Part shown: one piece after another, positions 22,361-32,569 of the stretch
Numbering within the stretch: the first letter of the stretch is position 1
Layout: the number at the start of each line of letters is the position of its first letter
Source: Odiellus spinosus
Taxonomy: Eukaryota; Arthropoda; Arachnida; Opiliones; Phalangiidae
Length of the DNA: 64,000 bases
Direction: 5' to 3'
Assembly (NCBI GenBank): GCA_963920705.1
Contig: OY987230.1
Location: 6,138,001 to 6,202,000, forward strand
Translations under genes and position numbers: made by a program
The notes under the pieces: model-generated
The model's input: the letters and a program-made list of their open reading frames with translations, nothing else
Database searches by the model: none
Told to the model about the DNA's origin: nothing

Positions 22361-23134
22361 CTTTGAACAAAACACTTTTTCAATTGAAGCTATTAAAAAT
22401 TTTAACGCAAACTGGATTTTTAACGGAAATAAATTTACATTAGGAGCTAGAGGGCTGGAAATATTTTTGAGCTTCGAGATAAGCTTGGTATTTTTCACCC
22501 AGCTAAAGCCTCAAGCCAAACTATGTATTTTAACAAGCTCTAGGTTTTTTTTACTGAGTTATAGTTTTGTTTTGAGTTTCAAGGTTTCATCATGCCTAAA
22601 AATGCAGTTTACAAACTAATCTTAAATGTAGAAACAAATCTAGTTCCCAACCCCGATCCGACTCAGGTTTTCCAAGAAAAGCCGGATTTAAAAAACCAAC
22701 CATTTGAAACCATTCTAATTTTTATATAGACATAAGCAGCCATAAAACGTTTTTCCGTATACTACTAAGTTTTAAATAAATTTCATTAGAAAACGATGTA
22801 AAAACATTTAAAAATCTTAATTTGGAAAAAATATTTCAAAGCCTAGTACCCAACCTGATCTTGCAGATTTTTCTCTCACCACCCCCAATCAAGACCCAAA
22901 CTAAATCCTCATCCTGTACAATTCCTAGTCAAGATTAATGCTGCCGAACTTTCAAATGTCTCTTACCAATCAAGCCAAACAGTTGACTCTAAGCTTCAAA
23001 CATTTAGAGCACTCGCACATCACTAATTGTTATATCAATAAGGGGGGGGGGGGGGGGCAATTCGAACAAGTAATGGTTATACTCATTAAAAATCCAGGTT
23101 ACAAGTAAACGAACAATAAGGCGTTATGACTAAC

Positions 23135-23377
23135 TTTTAGATCTTCAAAGGGCACATCTTTTAGAATAACGATAGGATGCTGGCACGGATGCTGAGCAAA
23201 TAGGCTGTGAAAAAATGGACTGCAGGCCGATAATATGAGCTTGTGGGCGCGCAAACTCGCACCATCACAAGCCAGAGTAACATCGGCAAACGCTTCCGAA
23301 GATAATAATTGCGAAAACACAGTTATAAGATTCGAGTGATGATTCCTCCATTTCAGATTCAAGTGATGACTCCCCAT
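23135..23377 (-). CDS. BTB locus exon 1: start and BTB domain core
   Basis: Starts MGSHHLNLKWRNHHSNLITV and continues FSQLLSSEAFADVTLACDGA, SLRAHKLILSACSPFFHSLF, AQHPCQHPIVILKDVPFEDL. This is the arthropod lola/tramtrack/bric-a-brac BTB type: L(R/K)W-N-x-H-x-SN, F-x-DVTLAC, AHK-x-x-LSACSP-x-F, HPI. BTB domains dimerise and recruit corepressors. The donor is AAA-GTTAGT. An acceptor TTTATATTTCAG at 23446 gives a 68-base 5' leader in the same exon, so a non-coding first exon lies further upstream. The exact orthologue (lola, ttk, mod(mdg4) or another) cannot be decided here; the plan of one BTB module with many 3' exons recalls lola and mod(mdg4). Confidence 0.92.
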
Positions 23378-23445
23378 TTCGATAATTTAAATTTAGTTTA
23401 ACTTAATATCAGAGCTGATATTTGGCTTCAATGTTACTCTTTCAC

Positions 23446-26400
23446 CTGAAATATAAAACCACACTATACTAAAAAAATAAAAAAAGATCACTGGAATAGT
23501 AATTTTCTTAAAAACCCTGCCCAATATAGAATCATTCTAAATCCCTTAGCTTCCACATTAAACACACAAATTAACCTTTAATTTTTTGAATTACACAACT
23601 TTAAAATAAAGCTAAAATCACAATAGCGTTAAAAGGAAATATAAACTTAAGTATAATTACGTACAACCCTGTTTGGGAAAAACCTAGGAGAGATGCTTCC
23701 TTTCCTTTTGGGTAAAAAAGTAGGAGGACTCTAAGCCTGAAGAGAGCCAACAGACATTAGATGGAAATAGCTGCTTATTTTAAAATACCAACCCAACTCC
23801 CACAAGCGGGGGCCCACAGAGGCCGCGTTGGCAGCTTCATTGGGGATATATCACTAAAACCACGCAACTACTAAATAGCCAAAGCCGCTCAGTTACCGCG
23901 TTTTGGCCTTTTAGCCCCCGGGGGCCCCAACTAGGATGCGCCCCACCAGAGCTTGCTTCGTGACTTACGCGTAAGGGCAATAACTTATTAACAACATTCC
24001 CAACAAAACTAGAGACATTCTAAGCAAACTACGCCTGGTTTGCGATAGTATACGACTCTTTGGGAAAAAAAGAGGGGCCACTGATGAGGCCAACAAACGG
24101 AAAAAGACTGGGTACAAGGCTTACTTTTTCCACCCGCAAGACCGACCAGGCTTCCAAAATAATCTATCGTTTATGTAATGAGAAAACCATGGGAAAACGA
24201 TATATCTCGCGAATCTAAAATTCAGGCTTAAAAACGAACCTTGAAAATACTATTTTAATTTACACTTAAAAAACTAAAGGTAAATATCAGACAACTTTAA
24301 AACTGACGGTGATTCGCGCAAAACGGTACGCTACACATTATGAGAAGCAAATTTAAAAAATATTTTTAATTAGCCTACCTTTGGTAACAGTGTAATTCGC
24401 CAAATACTAGCCCTACCCCCTTCCTTCACGACACTGTCTCGCTTTTCCTCCACTATAACAGTAGAGTAAGAGCTAGCCTAGCCGCCCTGAATGACAATTA
24501 TTAAAAAAAAACACAAAACTCGGCAAATGTGATTGGTTAAATACTTTAAAAACCAAGGATAAATAACTAAAAGGAGTGTTCAATTCTCATTCCACCTTTA
24601 TAAATACGTGCAAATTCTTTCGACCCAAACGGGGAAAGGGAAGCCTGGCGAGTGGCGACAGTAACTAGGCTCATTCAACAAGAGTGTTAGGGTCATCAAA
24701 AAATTAAGTTAAAAATTCAGATATATTAATTTAAAATAAAAGCCATTAACTAATAACAAGTAATATTAATTCGGTAATAATATTGGGAGTCTCAACTAAA
24801 AATCATGTATCCAGTAAACGTCAATTTTTGGGTAACAAAATGGACAAAATTAATCATTAAATATAGTTTCGTGCACCTGTGGTTAAATGTGTAGCCTATT
24901 GCCTATAGTCTGATAAAGTCTGTGGCTGGCAGGGGTGTATATGAATTTTTATCGTCATTGCCAGGCGTATGTCCCTTATAAAAAAAGCAGATACTTCAGT
25001 GTTTCTACCTGGGTGTAATTCCATGGTAGCCAGAAGCATGGCAGAAGTAATATTAAGCATGCTAGTTCTCCACCAGCCTTGAAATGAAAAAAATGGAAAT
25101 AAGCTATAAATAGGCAAAGCTATTTTCACCCGGGAAGTTCTCAGGGAAGAAATATACTGGTAGTGTGGACATGCAAGTGGTAAATTTTTGGAGCAAAAAT
25201 ACCCATTGAAGGTCTTAATTCTGAGAACAATAAGACTTTACTTGTGGGGTCGACAGTTCCCTTGAAGATTTAATTTGAAGCCGGAAAATTGTCTGCTGAA
25301 GTATCATCATAATGTAACCTTAGCAGACAATTTTTCAGGTGCAAATTTATGCCTAGAGATCTATAAATCCACATACTAGCAGTCATTCGTGGCCGAGACA
25401 ATGAGAGCACTGCCATCTTGAGGCATTTTACATTAGCAAATGACACTCAAGGGTGAGAGAATGAAAGACACCACATACAGTTTAAATCATATACGGAACT
25501 GACCACAAGTATAGACAGTCCTTTTTAAAGGTTTAAAAATAGAGTTTGTTGGGGGAGGGGTGGGTTCTCTTTTTCAGAAGTAGACATGCCCTTCTGGGTG
25601 TTTAGCCACTTATAGGTCTGTCATTTATGACAGGTTAAAAATACAGAACCAGAAGCCAGCATGTTCAAAGGGGTATACTCGTCATTTTTCTTTGTTGTTG
25701 GTCCCGTCACAAGCCTATTATTTAGGAGAGAGAAATTTCAAGCCCTACACCCCCTCGCAGAAACAGGATGTCCTAGCATGCATTGGGAGGGTTTCAAGCT
25801 ACCACCACTAGCTGGATTTGTCTCACGAGATTGGCCAGTCATTAGCTTAACGCTAAAACGATGCTCGTTTGTAACTTACAGGTGAATTAATAGGCTTATG
25901 GTCCCTTATATAATTGATATAAGTAGCTAATCTGAAAGAGGTTGCTCTCATCTACATTCACAAACAGTTAAAGTTTCTCGACCATGAAGTAGCAGTGTCA
26001 TTTATTTATAAAAAAATGGTTCATCCAAGTTTCGTCAACAAACATTCTTTTCTGTACTATAGGATATCACTAACAACCAGAAGAATTCCGATTTTTGGTA
26101 CTACAGTCTATCAAAACTAACACTAATCTTATGGAACCATATCTTACGAGGAGAACCCCTTTTCGCATAAATGTAGGCCTTAAATGGTTAAACGAAAAAG
26201 GTTCCTTCTGACCCTTGGCGGGTTACAATTCTTCACCCCTTTTTGATGGCCCCATTTCTCGAAACGATCTTGGTACAAATGTCCGCTGCAGATTTTCAGC
26301 ACTGATGCTTGTGCGACTCTTTCGAAAAACGAGGGGGAGGGAAAGAAAAGGGAGGCTGCCAAGGCTCTGAAGGACTCCTTTAAACCTCAAATACAAAGTT

Positions 26401-27094
26401 TTAATCTTGGTTATAAGTTATTTTAACACCCAATTTCTTTTTAGATATTAAAGGACTTAATGAAGAAGATATTCTGGTTTTTTTCTCCTTTAACAAGCAA
26501 AAGTTTTTAAGTTAATTATGGCAAATGTTGAATGACTAGCTATTACCCGTCAAAAATAAATTATAGCAAAAGACGTTTATTAATTGTGATGCACAATCAT
26601 ATACGTAACAATTTTGAACATTGCAAAAACCTTATAAAAATCTCCAAATCTAATCTCTAAACCATACAGTGTAACTAGGCCTTATTTGAAACCAAACGCG
26701 ACTTGAGTCAAGTCCCAAAACACCACAGTGCATATAACACTGATAACACTGAGTGTTCATTTAGAGTTAACTGCGGACAGAATTATATATTTTGATTCCA
26801 CATAGCATAAACATTGTTACCATGCAAGTGACATTTTATTAAATATGTGTTAAATGAATTCATTGATGCGTTAATTTAAACCACTCATAGGAATGATTCT
26901 GCTTTAATTTATGGAGAGAGCTAGGCAAAATTCATAATGATGTAATTTATGTTACTGTGCAGAGACTTATTTCACTTCACTTTCACATGGGAATTGCACA
27001 GGCGTGGCAAACTAACCACCACCCATAAGAGGCTTTTCAAAATTAACAAGATTTTGGGTAAGATTAGGCTTGGCTTTTCAAGTTTTGCCAGTAT
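23446..27094. other. Long stretch without supported genes
   Basis: Holds a G tract near 23042-23057, a moderately GC-rich patch at 23700-24150 with CCCCCGGGGGCCCC near 23927, and a hairpin at 25282-25340 (AATTGTCTGCT / AGCAGACAATT). Open frames at 24896, 25661 and 26180 have no protein-like features. The first exon of the BTB gene may lie here but no promoter is evident. Confidence 0.45.
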
Positions 27095-27318
27095 AGACTT
27101 TTAGCCGCGCCTTATGAAGGGGGCTGACATTTTGCCCGTTCCCCTTAGTTTCGCCCCCAATCCGCCATTTTGATAACCCAGAAACGAGGAGATAGTTTTT
27201 TTGGTAGGCAGAGTCACTACCACCTCGTTTCTGGGTGACCAAAATGGCGGATTGGGGGTCGAAACTAAGGGGAACGGGAAAAATGGCAGCCCCCTTCATA
27301 AGGTGCGGCAAAAAGTCT
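27095..27318. mobile_element. Foldback element with ~95-bp arms
   Basis: Two long arms of about 95 bp face each other: AGACTTTTAGCCGCGCCTTA at the left and its near-inverse ending GGCAAAAAGTCT at the right. Arms share CCAATCCGCCATTTTG and CCCAGAAACGAGG. TAT flanks both ends, which may be a short target duplication. Folded RNA would form a long hairpin. The minus-strand open frame within it is a shadow. Confidence 0.88.
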
Positions 27319-27535
27319 TATCTGAATATGTTCCTGGGTTTAGAAATTGAACATATGTTCTGTTTTTCCTAACTCTCGTGAACTTGTTTCCACTTGGATG
27401 TATAATTATTAATGTCGGATTTTCATATCTATCTTCCTTAATTGACGCCCATAGTAATTAAGTGGAGCTGGGGTCCAAGGTAGCTTAACCTATTAATAGT
27501 ATATATTTTGAGGCTACTAAAAATTACGGGGAGAA

Positions 27536-27863
27536 TTCCGTTAACCGACCCCCCAGTAAATAACGATGGTTATAGACTATTTAGGACCAGGGGAGTTCAG
27601 AAAAAAATATTGAAAAATCTCCGACCACTGGAAGTTTGAGAAAAACGTATTTGAAAATTTGAAATTCCCATGTTAAAATCCCATAGAATGCGCCATAGGT
27701 TGGGTTAGAATCTATGGGATTTAACATGCAAACTTCAAATTTTGAAATGCTTTTTTCTCAAACTTCCGATGGTTGAAGATTTTTTATGTATTTTTTCTTA
27801 ACTCCCCAGGTCCTAATTAGTTCAAAACCATCCTTATATGGTGGGGGGGGTCGGTTATCGGAA
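27536..27863. mobile_element. Foldback element with ~150-bp arms
   Basis: Left TTCCGTTAACCGACCCCCCA and right GGGGGGTCGGTTATCGGAA are inverse ends. The arms continue for about 150 bp (GGAAGTTTGAGAAAAA; CATGTTAAAATCCCATAG) around a centre near 27697. A decayed copy of the right arm is at 40590-40685. No coding capacity. Confidence 0.88.
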
Positions 27864-27929
27864 ACCTTGCCAAAATTACAAGAGCCCGACAAAGGTTAAT
27901 CACTCGAATTTGGGGCCCCTTATTATTGA

Positions 27930-28210
27930 TGTGCTTTAAATTGAGAATGCCAACTATAATTACTAGTGATTTTTTTATTGATTCCTTAACTTTAAATAGG
28001 CCTAATCCGACAGTAAAAAATTTACAAATTAAATATTAAACTAAAAATAAATTTAAAATTTACTATGAAAATACGCTTAGCTGGTTTCAGGGAAATATCC
28101 GGAACTCCCAGTATAAGGACTAGCTACCAATGACATTGAGCATGGAGATTATGCATTCCCATATAGGAGCCATCTATCCATATCATTGGTCACTATTCCT
28201 TATATGGGTG
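27930..28210. mobile_element. Element of the GGGAGAATGCAACC family, decayed copy
   Basis: Aligned in inverse orientation with 52647-52932: AGTAAAAAATTTACAAA, GCTTAGCTGG, ACCAATGACATTGA and GCATTCCC occur in the same order. The left end CTTTAAATTGAGAATGCCA is a diverged terminal repeat; the right end is not clear. Confidence 0.7.
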
Positions 28211-28524
28211 TATCATATGGGATAACAATCATTCATATGAGCAGTATAAATTCCCGATTGCATTAATGATTACAATTGTACGCACAATATTATAAAACTA
28301 TCCACTCCCTTTCCTAAAAATGCGTGGGTCATTGGCCCGTGATAGATCATTTGAACAAGTGGAATTTACAGAAAGTTACATGTTGGGAGATATTTTTAAC
28401 CATCAGTTTCAATGAAACATCAAAGTTTCGTCCTGCCGAGCTGAAAAGCAATGTTACAGTTTTGTTTACTAAACAAGGATTCATTCGTGATTAAAAGAGG
28501 CCATGTTGAGTCAAGTATACCAAA

Positions 28525-29215
28525 GACAGGGTTCGTACACAACCTGGAAAAGCCAGGGAAGTAGAAAATGGGTCCAATAGGTCAGGGAATTATATTTTTT
28601 GGGTGAAAGTCAGGGAAAACGGTGATGATTTGTAGGAGTTGCAAAGTCTGTAATATTTTTAGCTGAAAGGTTTTATACAGAATTCTTTTTTCTCTCAACA
28701 CTTTAACGCACAATTTCTTTTTCTACTAGGCTTAGTCATCCCCATCATTTGAATTGATTCCCACCTGCCAAATCATATAATATAGAGTGCATGTTGAAAA
28801 TATTAGAATAGGGAGATGGTCAGGGAATTTATTGAAAAATGGTCAGGGAATTTACTGAAAAATGGTCAGGGAATTTACTGAAAAATGGTCAGGGAATTTA
28901 CTGAAAAATGGTCAGGGAATTAACTGAAAAATGGTCAGGGAATTTACTGAAAAATGGTCAGGGAATTTACTGAAAAATGGTCAGGGAATTTACTGAAAAA
29001 TGGTCAGGGAATTTACTGAAAAATGGTCAGGGAATTTACTGAAAAATGGTCAGGGAATTTACTGAAAAATGGTCAGGGAATTTATTGAAAAATGGTCAGG
29101 GAATTTATTAAAAATGGTCAGGGAATTTATTAAAAATGGTCAGGGAATTTATTGAAAATGGTCAGGGAAAACCTGGAAAAGTCAGGGAAATTCAATTCGA
29201 AAAATTTGTACGAAC
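28525..29215. mobile_element. CAGGGTTCGTAC-ended element with internal 23-bp minisatellite
   Basis: Left CAGGGTTCGTACACAACCTG and right TTTGTACGAACCCTG are inverse ends, with CAAAGA directly outside both. The inside is mostly a 23-bp tandem array (28815-29165). A related, inverted fragment is at 36005-36131. Elements with these ends are common non-autonomous DNA transposons in animals (hAT-like by their CAGGG start). Confidence 0.8.
28815..29165. repeat. 23-bp minisatellite, about 15 copies
   Basis: Unit GGTCAGGGAATTTACTGAAA plus AAT, with slightly shorter units at the right edge (GTCAGGGAATTTATTAAAAAT). The unit contains CAGGGAA, also present next to the terminal repeats of the enclosing element. 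Confidence 0.95.
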
Positions 29216-29828
29216 CCTGCAAAGAGTCAGGTAGCTAGTCTCCCACTAGATGTTTTTTCTATGGAAGCAGTTTCCAGTCAGGGCTCCCACCAAAATTCTA
29301 AAAAGGGCCAAATAAGGAGCAACCATTCTTAAGATATGTAGAAAATAGGGACTATATATGATATTTCTAATGATATGAACAAAATAGGGACCATATTTCG
29401 AAATTTGATATGAACAAAATTCTAATTAGTTAGATATGGCTCTTATCTGGTTTATTACAAGATAGACAACGGTCCCCACCATGGGTTGGCCAAATAAGGG
29501 ACAATTATAGATTATGAGCAATTATAGTATTTTGAAAATACTCATTTATAGAGATATTTAATCGTTAATGGTTTTTAACTACGGGTTATTTGGTGAAAAA
29601 AAAAAAAAAAAAAAAAAGGGAGGGGTCAGATTCGGGGGGTTTAGTACGATACTTTTGCGTAGATTAACACATAGCAGGCAAATGTAGGAAGTGCAATTTA
29701 TGTACGAAAAATTCGACTTCTCTTGACGGCAATGATACTTCGCAGTTAATTTATCACATTTCATAAATCTTGGTAAAAAGACGAAGTTCTTTTATGACTT
29801 GTTGTAACAGGGGTACATACCATTGCCA

Positions 29829-30049
29829 TACATCGGCGCTACATTGTTATCTATAAGGATATCCTCAAAATCAAATTTCTGGGAATTTTTATCCACTTTT
29901 TTGGTTGATAAACAAATGGGAGTTTTGGAGACTGATGTAGGACCAGTTGATAGACAGATTGACAAGGTGCTACTCTTCAAACACAGTTTAAAATCAAATA
30001 AAAACTCCAGCCCATTTCTACCAATGGGCTGCTCAACAATAATTATATT
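29829..30049 (-). CDS. Putative internal exon, family unknown
   Basis: Minus-strand frame between a possible acceptor (TTTAGACACCTAG) and a very good donor (CAATG-GTATGT). The 70-odd residues include IIIVEQPIGRNGLEFLFDFK, a Ser/Thr-rich stretch (STGPTSVSKTPICLST) and FDFEDILIDNNVAPMYGNG. Composition looks protein-like but I recognise no family, and the phase does not fit the putative exon at 35545. Could be a chance frame. Confidence 0.3.
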
Positions 30050-30153
30050 CTAGGTGTCTAAAGCGGGTATTAAAAAAAGATTCATTAGCTTCAAGTGTGG
30101 TTAGAACTCCAAGCCATCATAAGTTCATTCCTACAGTGTCATGAAACTCCATA

Positions 30154-30290
30154 CCCTTACCGAAAAAAGTTTGTCTGATTTGAAGAGGTCACCAAAAGTC
30201 TTGGGGAAGTCTTTAAGACTTCTCCAAGGCTTGTTGACACAATGAAAGACTTCCCCAAGACCTCTTAAGACTAACTTTTTTCAGTAAGGG
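30154..30290. mobile_element. Small foldback element, CCCTTACC family, copy 2
   Basis: CCCTTACCGAAAAAAGTTTG at the left faces CTAACTTTTTTCAGTAAGGG at the right. TA flanks both ends, as with Tc1/mariner-type elements. Length 137 bp, no coding. Copy 1 is at 13025. Confidence 0.88.
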
Positions 30291-31787
30291 TATGTACAGT
30301 CTTTTCTGCTGAGCAACTTTGTTCGAAAGTTTACCAATCAGATAAAGTCAATATATTTCCAGTAATTTGTTTTTGGAGGTGACAATGCAACGCCAATATG
30401 ACAAAGAATGGTATGTGGCCTGATACAACAAGGACGTGGCATTCTACTAAGATTTATGAAATGTGATAGAATTAACTATGAAGTATCATAGCCATCGAGA
30501 GTTTCGTACCATAAATTACTTTATTTTACCTGCCATGAGTTTAACTAGGCAAAAATATTGTACTAGAGGCTCAAAATAATAAAATATAATTGCTAAAAAT
30601 TGTTTAGATAACCCTGAAACACTAAGAAAAATGTATTTGTGATTTGAGTAAATTTTTGCCTTTTGGAATAAAAATGCTTCAAAGCTTAACTGTGTTTGAA
30701 TTTTTCACTGTTGCCAAAGGACCAATCAGAGCGAAGAGCCAATTACAGGAGGCTAGAACTCCTAGCAACATCTAAGTGATGATATAAATATCTTGGTTTA
30801 AATTGAAGATTTGAAATAGAATAGTTTACTAATTTCACCAATTGAAGAAGCAGCTAGGTTTAAAAACTATAAGCTAAACTATAAGCTTCGCTAGTAACGA
30901 GCTTTTGATGATAACGATGCCTACAAATCTTTTATAAACCAAATTTTCATAAAAATCAAACCCTAAATTTAAACGAAGATCTCGATGTTATCACCTAGAT
31001 GACAATAGGGGTTCTACGTTTTTATTTTAGTAGGTCGTTGGATGGGTCCTTGGTTCTGATTGGCTTCTTGGCAATGGTAGTTAAATTCAAATGCATGTTT
31101 AGGATATAAAACTTTAAAAAATATTTTCTAATAGCATTTGTACTTCAAAAATTATGAAAAAATTCAGGGGAGCATATTTATACATTATAAATCAGAAAAA
31201 ATACTTCATTTCAGCTAATAGAATCCCTTTAAGTATCTATTTAAATTCGTTACGAAAAAAAAAATCAGTTTCCTCAAGGGGGGGAAAGGGGGTGTTATGG
31301 AGCCCCAAATGCTATAATTCCTCAACCAATCAAAATTTATCACTTAAAATCTACAATTGTCCATTATTTGGCCACAATTTAGTGTGTCTAAAATTTCACG
31401 ATGATCAGCCAACCCATGGCTACAAATATTTTGTGCCACAGAAATATCATCATTTATACATTTAGGCCCGTGTAACAAAACATACCATGATTCAATTTTT
31501 TTTCAGCCAGTTGTACAATGCTTGTCTAAGAGCTAGTTAGTGAATTGTTTCACAAAAGGACGAGACTTTGATCTTTCACATTTTTAACATACAAGAATCA
31601 GATGTTTATAACTCCTAAAAGGGGGTTCATTTAAATGGACTTTTAACGCAGTCAGATTTCCCACTATAATCTATCACAGTTACCGGTTCTCACCACGTGG
31701 AGGTTGACCACGCCGCAAATGTTCCCATAAACACTTGACCATAGGAAAGAACTAAAATAAAATGTTTATGGAAACTTCGAGAACCCC

Positions 31788-32360
31788 TGAAAAAAAAAGG
31801 GGTTAGTAGTTAAAAATAAAAATGTACACCAAAGTCAAATATATCTTTATGAAACAAAATTTTCCAAAACAAGTGTTCAAAAAAAAAAAAAAAAATTAAA
31901 ACAATGAAGCAATTTACCTAAACTAGAATATATCCCCTAAGTCATAGCATAGCAATAAGATAGTTAAAACGCAAAATATCATTAATCGCGAGAGTCATAG
32001 TACCTGAAAAAATGAATTAGTTACTTAGCAAATCCCTGAAAAAAAAAATGGATTAATATTAATAGTAAATCCCTGAAAAAAATAGTTAATAGTTAGAGTA
32101 AAATGAAAATGCTAAACAAATTCAATAAATCTTTATTTTATCCTTTAAAATCAAAGCAATAACGTATAGAGTCAAAAATAAATGCTGCAAATATTAAAAT
32201 CTTAATTTTATGTTAAAATCCCTCCCCCAATGCAACAAACGTTTAGTCAAACCCCCCCTTCACAGTTCAGTAAACTACCTGAAAAAAACGGGTTAATTCT
32301 TGAAAAAATAAATAAAAAAGGAAACTAGTCAAATACATCTTTATTTTATAGAACAAAATT
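31788..32360. repeat. Diverged direct repeats of about 240 bp
   Basis: CCTGAAAAAAA followed about 60 bp later by CAAATA(T/C)ATCTTTAT-type sequence and ACAAAATT occurs near 31788, 32032/32074 and 32279. The copies are strongly diverged. Confidence 0.4.
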
Positions 32361-32387
32361 CCTTAAAAAATTAGAATAAACGGTGAT

Positions 32388-32562
32388 CCTTAAAGTCAAC
32401 CTTAAAACTAAGTCACAGCAAACGCGATTTTCAAAGTCGACCTTAAAACTAAGTCACAGCAAACGCGATTTTCAAAGTCAACCTTAAAACTAAGTCACAG
32501 CAAACGCGATTTTCAAAGTCAACCTTAAAACTAAGTCACAGCAAACGCGATTTTCAAAGTCA
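32388..32562. repeat. 41-bp tandem repeat, four copies
   Basis: Unit AAAGTCAACCTTAAAACTAA then GTCACAGCAAACGCGATTTTC. The four copies are almost identical; one has GTCGACC in place of GTCAACC. Confidence 0.95.
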
Positions 32563-32569
32563 ACAGTAA

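Noticed and set aside
27078..27311. 77-residue minus-strand ORF
   Set aside because: It is made of the two arms of the foldback element.
28815..29165. Possible CRISPR array
   Set aside because: The units are uninterrupted 23-bp repeats with no unique spacers, in a eukaryotic genome.
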